Shown here: piece by piece, positions 14,388 through 19,608 of the stretch
How the letters are laid out: each line of letters starts with the position of its first letter
Position numbering within the stretch: the first letter of the stretch is position 1
IMG/VR virus record: IMGVR_UViG_3300025889_000846
Span: 1-25,861 of that record
Length of the DNA stretch: 25,861 bases
Strand: one strand, 5' to 3'
From: a virus
Program-made: the position numbers and the translations under genes
Notes under the pieces: model-generated
Told to the model about the DNA's origin: nothing
The model's database searches: none
What the model saw: only the letters and a program-made list of their open reading frames with translations

Positions 14388-15233
14388 TCATAATCCGCAA
14401 TATCCGTCCTCGCATTCGCCGAAATCGTCTAAATCTAATAGGCTTAATTGCGTCTTATGATTCTGAATCTTTCTATACGTTGTATCGCTTCTCCAAGTTC
14501 CGTTACCTTCGACTTCTTCTTGACGCGCAAACCAATCCATCTTTTCGGGGTGCTTTTGGAACATGAGATTTAGAAGAATGGGGTTGCGATGGAAGCAGCC
14601 CACGCAGTTGTTCCGTTCCGCAAATCGTACCGGCTTATCCTTCCAAAATTCGTATACCTTGTCGCGGTGTACGCCGTCCCGAATCATCGGAAAAACTGGC
14701 TGCTGCCATGGAACTTCGCCCCACTTATTGCGCCCGTCTTTCAGCTTCCCTACTACCGCCTTCATCTCGATGAATCCGTCTTCGTTGCACTTGTCGAGCA
14801 TCTTGTTGGCTCTGCGCTCTTCGCCCGCTCTAAAGCCAATTTGCGTTTGCACGGGTTCGCCTATGTTCTCCAGCCACCAGTCAAAAATGGGCTTTAACTT
14901 CATTTCGGTGGTGCAGTACCTGTGCAGCATATTTGGAAGCCAGCCACCTTTTTCATTTACCACGCGGTCAAAAGTTAAGCCCGCCACCCAATGAATCGGC
15001 CTGCCTAAATACTGCTCAAGTTCAAGAATCGTATAAACTATCGTATCCTCCTCCAGCGTACCGATAAACTCCCTTCCTATTTTGTCGCTAACGACTTGAC
15101 GAAGCTTCGCGTCTGGAAAGATGCAAGCCTTATCGCTCGTAGTTACTAGAGCGAAAACGTTATAATCGGTCGGATAATTTGCGGCGATATACGCACTACT
15201 TTTTCCGCCGGAGATGCTCGTAATAGTCTTCAT
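14388..15233 (-). CDS. PP-loop enzyme, PAPS-reductase-like
   Basis: This is a 281-residue protein with SGGKSSA at 8-14 (the PP-loop of the N-type ATP pyrophosphatase/PAPS reductase superfamily), HRYCTTEMKLKP at 104-115 and NCVGCFHR at 209-216, resembling the Cys motifs of the group. Proteins of this superfamily activate a substrate by adenylation and act in sulfate reduction, thiolation or nucleic-acid modification. In phages their substrate is mostly unknown. The C-terminus holds TQLSLLDLDD, a clamp-binding-like motif. Its ATG overlaps the TAG of the gene upstream. About 500 bp in the middle (14525-15030) have composition unlike the rest of the genome. Confidence 0.8.
   Translation of the reverse strand: MKTITSISGGKSSAYIAANYPTDYNVFALVTTSDKACIFPDAKLRQVVSDKIGREFIGTLEEDTIVYTILELEQYLGRPIHWVAGLTFDRVVNEKGGWLPNMLHRYCTTEMKLKPIFDWWLENIGEPVQTQIGFRAGEERRANKMLDKCNEDGFIEMKAVVGKLKDGRNKWGEVPWQQPVFPMIRDGVHRDKVYEFWKDKPVRFAERNNCVGCFHRNPILLNLMFQKHPEKMDWFARQEEVEGNGTWRSDTTYRKIQNHKTQLSLLDLDDFGECEDGYCGL
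14525..15030. other. Compositionally foreign block inside the PP-loop gene
   Basis: Words otherwise scarce in this genome (GGGG, TGGC, CCAC, GTGC, CAGCC) are dense here. The opposite strand happens to stay open for 143 and 102 codons (14563-14994, 14589-14897). Both gene ends return to the usual phage composition. This suggests replacement of residues about 68-236 by homologous recombination with a different lineage. Boundaries are by eye. Confidence 0.6.
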
Positions 15234-15928
15234 CGAGCTAAACGTTTCCGGTCTTTTTCTTGGAGCTCCGCGCGTTGCTCCTTCGTGAGATTCGACTTTT
15301 TGCCGGAAATCCAGTCCGCTATATTCCGCTCTCCGGCTTCCTCGATTTCGGCTACTTCGGATACGGCTCGCATAACGAGACGTTGCCGATCTTGAGCCTC
15401 TGCGCGCTGGATATTTTGCGCTCGTAGCGCCGCCGCTTCGCTCTTCTTCTCGTCGTACTTCTGGAACTCCTTTACGAACTCTCCCGCCTTGAGGCGTTCG
15501 TAGTGAGTACCGGCTTTAACAGCGTCCGTACATAGCTTAAAGTCTTCGAGCGTGAAGCTCGGAAACTTCTCTAAGAGCGTATCCGCTGTAAAGGCGTAGT
15601 CCTCCGGCGATTCGAGGCGCTTCTTTGCGTCTACGAAATCGCTCGCGTCGATGAGGAGCGAGAGGATAGCGGCTTTCGTCGTCGCTGGATTCATTCGGAG
15701 AGCCGCTCGTACGTTCGTTCCTTCGAACGCTTCGAGGACGCTAGCTCGATATTTTCCCGGTTGCGATATACTCCGCAAACTTGCGTCGATCTTCCTCGCT
15801 TCTTCCGGGTTTCGAGCTCCGGGATAGCTCTCTTTTAGCTTCTGAAGAGATAAAGATTCCCTTCCATCCGTTCGCGATGCTATTTCCGATAGCGTCGATC
15901 GCGATTCGTTCGTTTCCTTGTACATCAT
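15230..15928 (-). CDS. Replisome-associated protein, probable helicase-loader type
   Basis: This is an up to 232-residue protein. The core (MNPATTKAAILSLLIDASDF, KFPSFTLEDFKLCTDAVKAG, then THYERLKAGEFVKEFQKYDE) resembles the phage replication proteins that follow initiator genes in Bacteroidota phages (the LTLEDFKLC-x-x-A-x-x-G pattern). The remainder is a long charged helix. The start is uncertain: ATG 15928 overlaps the initiator gene by 188 nt, whereas ATG 15694 leaves 154 residues and a short gap. The arrangement initiator then loader parallels lambda O-P. Loader function is inferred; no Walker motif is seen. Confidence 0.6.
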   Translation of the reverse strand: MMYKETNESRSTLSEIASRTDGRESLSLQKLKESYPGARNPEEARKIDASLRSISQPGKYRASVLEAFEGTNVRAALRMNPATTKAAILSLLIDASDFVDAKKRLESPEDYAFTADTLLEKFPSFTLEDFKLCTDAVKAGTHYERLKAGEFVKEFQKYDEKKSEAAALRAQNIQRAEAQDRQRLVMRAVSEVAEIEEAGERNIADWISGKKSNLTKEQRAELQEKDRKRLAR

Positions 15929-16523
15929 TGTGCAGTTTATGGAGCGCGGCTTGCTCCGTTTTCATCGCCTTGAACGTAAATCTATGCTCTTTCCGCTTGT
16001 ACTCCTTCCACTCGCTCCAGATCGTCCGGAACTCTTCACTCTCGAAAGGAAGTACGAGCTCTTCTTTTTTTGGGGAGACTACTTCTCTACTTACTTCTCT
16101 CTTCTCTTCTCTATTATCCTTCTCTACTTGGTAGACGTTCGACGGGATACAGCCTTTACGTTCGACGGGATGCAGGGTATACGTTTGGCGGGATGCAGTA
16201 TCTACGTTCGACGGGATAGAAGTTAAACGGGAGGCTTTACGTTCGACGGGATGCTTAACGTTTGACGGGATAACGGCTTTAATTATCCGTTGCCGTCCGT
16301 TTATCATACTCCAGTCAATAAAGCCAGACTTCCGGAGATTCGTAATCGCGCAAGAAATCGACTTCTCCGTTACGTTCAGAAGCTCCGCGAGCTGTCCGTT
16401 CGTACGATACGCCTTCTTGCCTTGCGCCTCCCAAGTATAAGCGTCCGCCCAAATAGCAAGCTGGACGGCGGAGAGCCGACTAACGTACGGGAGGATCTCT
16501 AAAGGGAGTTGAAAGTAGTTCAT
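15741..16523 (-). CDS. Replication initiator, lambda-O-like, carrying iterons
   Basis: This is a 260-residue protein. Residues 1-90 form a winged-helix DNA-binding domain (PLEILPYVSRLSAVQLAIWA, TNGQLAELLNVTEKSISCAI, NLRKSGFIDW). Residues 83-129 are a low-complexity linker in which IPSNV and HPVERK recur; this is the translation of the DNA iterons in different frames. The C-terminal part (EEFRTIWSEWKEYKRKEHRF, ANGWKGIF) matches the helical C-terminus of phage initiators. Its ATG overlaps the TGA of the RHH gene, so initiator supply is tied to that repressor's operon. By analogy with lambda O, the protein would bind the repeats inside its own gene. Confidence 0.8.
   Translation of the reverse strand: MNYFQLPLEILPYVSRLSAVQLAIWADAYTWEAQGKKAYRTNGQLAELLNVTEKSISCAITNLRKSGFIDWSMINGRQRIIKAVIPSNVKHPVERKASRLTSIPSNVDTASRQTYTLHPVERKGCIPSNVYQVEKDNREEKREVSREVVSPKKEELVLPFESEEFRTIWSEWKEYKRKEHRFTFKAMKTEQAALHKLHNDVQGNERIAIDAIGNSIANGWKGIFISSEAKRELSRSSKPGRSEEDRRKFAEYIATGKISS
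16135..16275. repeat. Iteron array, probable origin of replication
   Basis: Six copies of an 18-bp element close to ACGTTCGACGGGATGCAG begin at 16135, 16158, 16181, 16204, 16239 and 16258 on the plus strand. A degenerate half copy (AACGGGAG) lies at 16226-16233. The first four are spaced exactly 23 bp, which is not a multiple of three, so the repeat is conserved as DNA rather than as protein. Position within the initiator gene is the lambda ori arrangement. The pyrimidine-rich stretch 16081-16130 beside it could be the melting region. Confidence 0.85.
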
Positions 16524-16663
16524 CCTTCCAGTCCTTTCTGGATAAGTTCATACGCTATGCGCGAAGGCGCTTTCTTGCTAACCTTTCCCGCAAATTTCAG
16601 GCGCTCGAACTCTTCGCGAGTTAACCGAATGCCAATTAACTCCGTTCTTTTTGGCTCTTTCAT
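16520..16663 (-). CDS. Ribbon-helix-helix (Arc/CopG-like) DNA-binding protein
   Basis: A 47-residue protein, ATG 16663 to a TGA overlapping the initiator ATG. The strand RTELIGIRLT, then helix REEFERLKFAG, then helix APSRIAYELIQKGLEG is a canonical RHH fold. Such dimers bind palindromic operators. The gene lies directly behind a perfect 21-bp palindrome (16689-16709), and two further half-sites lie in its own coding sequence (16617-16624, 16636-16644). It is probably an autorepressor that also controls the downstream initiator gene. It has almost no 5' leader. Confidence 0.75.
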   Translation of the reverse strand: MKEPKRTELIGIRLTREEFERLKFAGKVSKKAPSRIAYELIQKGLEG

Positions 16664-16667
16664 AGGT

Positions 16668-16675
16668 CAAAGATA
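16668..16675 (-). promoter_or_regulatory. Bacteroidota -7 box of the RHH-replication promoter
   Basis: The minus strand reads TATCTTTG, a full match to TAnnTTTG. It ends four bases before ATG 16663, so transcription is expected to begin at or next to the A of the ATG. The usual TTTG -33 box is not evident; the region where it would be is occupied by the palindrome. Confidence 0.6.
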
Positions 16676-16688
16676 ACACGAATCTTAT

Positions 16689-16709
16689 TTAACTCCGATT
16701 CGGAGTTAA
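16689..16709. promoter_or_regulatory. 21-bp perfect palindrome, probable operator of the RHH protein
   Basis: Two 10-bp arms (TTAACTCCGA and its complement) flank a single central T. It covers the region roughly 25-45 bases upstream of the predicted start, where a bound repressor would block polymerase. The arm TTAACTCCG recurs exactly at 16636-16644, and a shorter inverted half (CGAGTTAA) lies at 16617-16624 in the RHH gene. Confidence 0.7.
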
Positions 16710-16724
16710 CATTAAGCAAGGGAT

Positions 16725-16757
16725 AAAAAGAAAGGAGCGCGTAGCTCCCTTCCTTTC
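16725..16757 (-). terminator. Intrinsic terminator after the early block
   Basis: On the minus strand a stem of about 10 pairs (two of them G-T) with arms around GGAAGGGAGC and GCTCCTTTCT and loop TACGC is followed by a T-rich run (TTTTTATCC). It begins right at the end of the 76-residue HTH gene and separates it from the RHH promoter. Confidence 0.65.
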
Positions 16758-16759
16758 GG

Positions 16760-16990
16760 TTACTTTTCTAGATATTCGATATTAGCTTTTACGCTATCCC
16801 ATAGCTCATTTACACTACCTCCAGTAAGATTGAGTATCTCCGGAGTATGCTTAAGAAGGTTATACGGCTTCTCGTCCCTCCAGACTTTAAGAGCTTGATA
16901 CGTTACGCCGATAGCCTCCGCCGCTTCTCCTAGAGTACTCCAGTACTTGAGCAAATAGAGCTCGATAGGCGCTTTTCCTTTATGCTCCAT
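16760..16990 (-). CDS. Small helix-turn-helix (Cro/XRE-like) protein
   Basis: This is a 76-residue protein. Residues 15-40 (KYWSTLGEAAEAIGVTYQAL, then KVWRDEK) form a helix-turn-helix, probably of the Cro/YdaS-like class, which sense a half operator with a basic recognition helix. The C-terminus is acidic (DSVKANIEYLEK). As the last gene of the early block, just before the terminator, it could be a second regulator opposing the RHH protein. No operator of its own is identified. Confidence 0.65.
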   Translation of the reverse strand: MEHKGKAPIELYLLKYWSTLGEAAEAIGVTYQALKVWRDEKPYNLLKHTPEILNLTGGSVNELWDSVKANIEYLEK

Positions 16991-16992
16991 AA

Positions 16993-17418
16993 TTAGAAGA
17001 GATCGTTACTAGAGTTATCCTCTTTCGTTTCGCCTTTTAAAGAAGCTACGATAGCGTTACGCGCATCGAGCAAGGCGAGTCCTTTACTTACTAGATCGTT
17101 ATGGTTCTTTGCTCCCATAGCTACAGCGTTCGTAATAGCCCAAGAAGCCTCTATACGATATCTTGTATCCGGATCTTCTTTGCGGCTGGAGTAGTTTCCG
17201 CCTCCGCCGTTATTCGATTGAGGAAGAGAGAGCTTAAACTTCGTCCCGTATTGAGTCTCTTTGCGCGTTACTTCTACCTCGTCTCCCTCCTTCCAGCGAT
17301 CCGCCGTTAGAGCGAGAACTTCTCCGCTCGTTCCATCGTCTAGAGTTACTTCGAATTTGTAGAAGTTCTTTCCTTGAATTTCTACGTTGCCGTTCGGCTG
17401 TACTTGCTTAATTCGCAT
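16993..17418 (-). CDS. SSB-like OB-fold protein
   Basis: This is a 141-residue protein. The N-terminal about 68 residues (QPNGNVEIQGKNFYKFEVTL, SGEVLALTADRWKEGDEVEV, YGTKFKLSLP) form an OB-like beta-barrel. They are followed by an Asn/Gly-rich linker (QSNNGGGGNYSSRKED) and a helical segment, and the protein ends in an acidic tail (KEDNSSNDLF). A flexible linker and acidic tip ending in Phe are hallmarks of single-stranded DNA-binding proteins that recruit partners. In this compact genome it likely coats replication and recombination intermediates. It differs from classical SSB, so the call rests on architecture. Confidence 0.6.
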   Translation of the reverse strand: MRIKQVQPNGNVEIQGKNFYKFEVTLDDGTSGEVLALTADRWKEGDEVEVTRKETQYGTKFKLSLPQSNNGGGGNYSSRKEDPDTRYRIEASWAITNAVAMGAKNHNDLVSKGLALLDARNAIVASLKGETKEDNSSNDLF

Positions 17419-17423
17419 AGCGT

Positions 17424-17594
17424 TTATTTAAAGGTTTCGTATTTATTGATAAGAGAGTTCAAGCTATCCAGTATACGCCGGAGCTCGAAGAGATGAAAGC
17501 GAACGCCGTAAGGCTCGTCCGGAGTTACTCGTTCCGCCCATTCGTAGAGCTCGCTAGTATCGTCCTTTAATTCGGGAAAGTTACTCGCGCTCAT
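17424..17594 (-). CDS. 56-residue hypothetical protein
   Basis: A short ORF starts at ATG 17594, overlapping the TGA of the gene before (ATGA), and stops 5 nt before the SSB-like gene. It encodes MSASNFPELKDDTSELYEWA, then a basic helix (GVRFHLFELRRILDSLNSLI), ending YETFK. It is helical and has no recognised motif. Tight coupling supports its reality. Confidence 0.6.
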   Translation of the reverse strand: MSASNFPELKDDTSELYEWAERVTPDEPYGVRFHLFELRRILDSLNSLINKYETFK

Positions 17595-17878
17595 TTTAAT
17601 TCCTCTTTAAAATGGATCTCAAGAAAGATTCGAAGCTTGCTAGCGGCTTCTCTTTGGAGCGCCCAAGAGTTACGAAGTAAATCCGCGTTCGTTGCTAAAT
17701 CCTTCGCCGTTAAACTCTCGTTAAAGAGACGCTCGCTTTCCGTTTGTAAGCTGTCTACTTCTTTAATACGCTCTTTCATAAGGCGTATACGATAGTCTTC
17801 GTCTTTTATTTCGCGGATGTTATATACAACTCCTTGATAGTTATTCGGCTTCATCGTTTCCGTTTGTTTGTTTGACAT
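17591..17878 (-). CDS. First early gene, helical protein of unknown function
   Basis: This is a 95-residue protein when started at ATG 17878, three bases after a perfect TAnnTTTG box; alternatives are TTG 17884 and ATG 17854. The product (KPNNYQGVVYNIREIKDEDY, LMKERIKEVDSLQTESERLF, LRNSWALQREAASKLRIFLE) is a charged, mostly coiled-coil-like helix. It is the first gene expressed from the strong promoter, so probably acts early on the host or on phage regulation. No family is recognised. Confidence 0.65.
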   Translation of the reverse strand: MSNKQTETMKPNNYQGVVYNIREIKDEDYRIRLMKERIKEVDSLQTESERLFNESLTAKDLATNADLLRNSWALQREAASKLRIFLEIHFKEELK

Positions 17879-17881
17879 GGA

Positions 17882-17912
17882 CAAATATAGCGAAGGAGTT
17901 TTATTCTACAAA
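17882..17912 (-). promoter_or_regulatory. Strong Bacteroidota promoter, early block
   Basis: On the minus strand, TTTG (17912-17909), a 19-bp spacer and TATATTTG (17889-17882) match the known consensus TTTG-N19-21-TAnnTTTG. An A9 tract just upstream may act as an UP-like element. The box ends three bases before ATG 17878, so the message may be leaderless. Confidence 0.8.
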
Positions 17913-17941
17913 CATTTTCAAAGTTTTTTTTTAATTGACCT

Positions 17942-17980
17942 AAAAAAGAACGCGCCGCCTCCATATAGAAAGCGACGCGC
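17942..17980 (-). terminator. Intrinsic terminator closing the lysis operon
   Basis: The minus-strand hairpin has arms GCGCGTCGC and GCGGCGCGT (9 pairs, two of them wobble), extends through a few weaker pairs to a TATAT loop, and is followed by TTCTTTTTT. It lies between the last lysis gene and the early promoter. Confidence 0.75.
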
Positions 17981-18022
17981 ATTACAAACAAGGAGCGATG
18001 AAACTCTACAAGGCGAAGATAA

Positions 18023-18244
18023 TTACTCGCGTTCAAAGAAAGATAGAGAGATAGGAATAATCGCTATCGCGCATAGAGCTACAGCTTCCCAAGTAGCGCC
18101 GCTCTCGACGATATCGTTACAAGCCGTTACAGCTATAACGCCTCCTATCGTCCTCTTCGCGCTCCAGCGCCTCGCGTCTCCTTTCGTCTTGAACGCCTCC
18201 GTAAGATCCAGTCCGGATAATATCGTAAGGAGCTTATTCTTCAC
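18023..18244 (-). CDS. Small membrane protein, holin candidate
   Basis: This is a 73-residue protein from GTG 18244, preceded by an A/G-rich stretch (AAGAAAGAAAG) and overlapping the previous gene by 11 nt. It is basic at the start (MKNKLLTILSGLD, then KTKGDARRWSAKRTIGGVIA) with one or two hydrophobic segments: GVIAVTACNDIVESGATWEA is weak, AVALCAIAIIPISLSFF is clear. The end is FERE. Location directly after the amidase and the 56-residue protein fits a holin or holin-like partner. Confidence 0.6.
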   Translation of the reverse strand: MKNKLLTILSGLDLTEAFKTKGDARRWSAKRTIGGVIAVTACNDIVESGATWEAVALCAIAIIPISLSFFERE

Positions 18245-18404
18245 CTTTCTTTCTTACGTCCGGTACGATAGCGTTAACTACCTTATCTAGATACTCGAAG
18301 ATATTTCTTGCTGGAGCATCTGAAGGAAGAAGATTAACGATAACCTTTACGAAGGCGAGAAGAGCTAGCGTAATCTCCGCCCAATTATTAAGAAGTATTT
18401 CCAT
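18234..18404 (-). CDS. 56-residue membrane-active protein, holin-like candidate
   Basis: A short ORF runs from ATG 18404 to TAA 18234. It encodes MEILLNNWAEITLALLAFVK followed by VIVNLLPSDA, one hydrophobic helix near the N-terminus. A charged C-terminal helix follows (ARNIFEYLDKVVNAIVPDV, then RKKGEE). It starts three bases after the amidase stop and overlaps the GTG of the next gene. A two-component holin with the 73-residue protein is plausible. Confidence 0.6.
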   Translation of the reverse strand: MEILLNNWAEITLALLAFVKVIVNLLPSDAPARNIFEYLDKVVNAIVPDVRKKGEE

Positions 18405-18406
18405 AG

Positions 18407-18820
18407 TTAAGTGTTTAAGAATCCGTATTTACTTTGAACATTGAATGAAGGACAAGCCTTCTTCGCGTACTCGTTGTGCCCGGTTATAGGCATATAGCCG
18501 AAGAGAGTACGTATCGCTTTAACGAGCTCCAGTAACGCGAGCTCTTGCGCCTCGCTCATGGTATCCGCTGGATCTCCGTTACGTAATCCTCCGATATAGC
18601 ATATGCCTATAGAATCTAGGTTATATCCTTTTACGTGAGCTCCTACCTTCTCGATATCTCTTCCGCGTTCTATAGTCCCGTCTATACGTATAACGAAATG
18701 ATATCCGATATCGCTCCAGCCGTTGCCGTCTATATGCCATCGACGGATAATATCCGCTCCTATATTTTGTCCTTCTTCCGTAGCTGAACAATGAAGGATA
18801 ATATTATTAAGTTCTCTCAA
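18407..18820 (-). CDS. N-acetylmuramoyl-L-alanine amidase (PGRP/T7-lysozyme type)
   Basis: This is a 137-residue endolysin started at TTG 18820, which overlaps the TGA of the XhlA-like gene (TTGA); the 157-residue reading frame from 18880 would overlap that gene by 64 nt. The zinc site is His10 (IILHCSAT), His115 (TGHNEY) and Cys123 (KACPSF), the T7 lysozyme arrangement, with WHIDGNGWSDIGYHF between. It cleaves the amide between MurNAc and the stem peptide. No cell-wall-binding domain is present. Confidence 0.9.
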   Translation of the reverse strand: MRELNNIILHCSATEEGQNIGADIIRRWHIDGNGWSDIGYHFVIRIDGTIERGRDIEKVGAHVKGYNLDSIGICYIGGLRNGDPADTMSEAQELALLELVKAIRTLFGYMPITGHNEYAKKACPSFNVQSKYGFLNT

Positions 18821-19002
18821 CCGAATAAAGACTTTACGTACGTAGCTATAGACAAAAAGAAAGCTCCTAGAGCCGTCCAAAACTTCTTCTCTAGCGTTCC
18901 TAGTCGGTTTCCGTGAGAATCGAGGCGCTCTTTATGAGCGTCTAACTTCGTCTCTATCCGCGCTACGGCTCGCGCGATCTCGTTTAATTTGTCCTCGCTC
19001 AT
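18817..19002 (-). CDS. XhlA-like lysis protein
   Basis: This is a 61-residue protein: an N-terminal coiled coil (EIARAVARIETKLDAHKERL, SHGNRLGTLEKK) followed by a C-terminal transmembrane segment (FWTALGAFFLSIATYVKSLF). This is the topology of haemolysin XhlA / DUF1640-like phage proteins, which help holins. It is coupled to the amidase (TTGA). Confidence 0.75.
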   Translation of the reverse strand: MSEDKLNEIARAVARIETKLDAHKERLDSHGNRLGTLEKKFWTALGAFFLSIATYVKSLFG

Positions 19003-19053
19003 TTTTGGAAAGCCATAATTTTAGAAGCTTCTCGTTATCCTTGCGCTTCGTTC

Positions 19054-19599
19054 TCATTTACTCGAATATATTTCTCCTGTATACTTTCCAGTTCTCCCGC
19101 CTATATGTAATCCGCCTATATGATAGGAGAAAGGACGCGCGGAGATTCGGTTACTTACGTTCGTTCCGTACTCCGGAAGACTGGAGCTATTATAGCTCAT
19201 GTAATTACACATTTGCGAGAGATAGAACTTCGCTTTATTACGAGCTCGATCTACTTCCCTCTGTAACTCCGTCTCCGTAATAGCTGTAGTTCCCTCCGCG
19301 CTACGTATAACGAGTCCTCCGTTTTCTACTTGTACGTACAGAGAAGGTAAAAGCTCCTCCATTACTAACCATGCTAGCGCCTTACGCAAGTAAACGTCTA
19401 GGAGCGTCTTATATGCGCCCGTAATAGTTCCGGCTTCTACTTCCTCTTTAATCTTATCGAGGAGATCGCTTCCCGTATAGAGCTGAATCGTTAAATCTTG
19501 AGCGGCGATAATAGCGGGAGGAAGATACGTATCGTCTACGCTTCCGTTAAGATTCGTAATCCGCTTAAGATAGTTAGAGTCTAGTAATAGGATTTCCAT
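19054..19599 (-). CDS. Head-tail connector, DUF6712-like
   Basis: This is a 181-residue mostly helical protein (MEILLLDSNYLKRITNLNGS..., YLPPAIIAAQDLTIQLYTGS, YLRKALAWLVMEELLPSLYV). It matches the pattern of head-completion proteins that follow the portal in Bacteroidota phages: an N-terminal helical gp6-like part and a Gly/Tyr-rich C-terminus (YHIGGLHIGGRTGKYTGEIY). It would bind the portal ring and gate DNA exit. It begins 10 nt after the portal stop. Confidence 0.65.
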   Translation of the reverse strand: MEILLLDSNYLKRITNLNGSVDDTYLPPAIIAAQDLTIQLYTGSDLLDKIKEEVEAGTITGAYKTLLDVYLRKALAWLVMEELLPSLYVQVENGGLVIRSAEGTTAITETELQREVDRARNKAKFYLSQMCNYMSYNSSSLPEYGTNVSNRISARPFSYHIGGLHIGGRTGKYTGEIYSSK

Positions 19600-19608
19600 A
19601 GCGTAGAG

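Noticed and set aside
14356-14391. Eleven-codon ORF (MNKLYECCYDA) between two genes
   Set aside because: It is very short and lies in a 24-nt gap; could be a coupling spacer but nothing supports a product.
14563-14994. 143- and 102-codon plus-strand ORFs
   Set aside because: They lie within the PP-loop gene with its motifs on the minus strand; openness reflects the foreign composition.
16135-16275. CRISPR-like repeat array
   Set aside because: Repeats are 18 bp with only 1-17 bp between them, are inside a gene, and there are no cas genes; they fit iterons.
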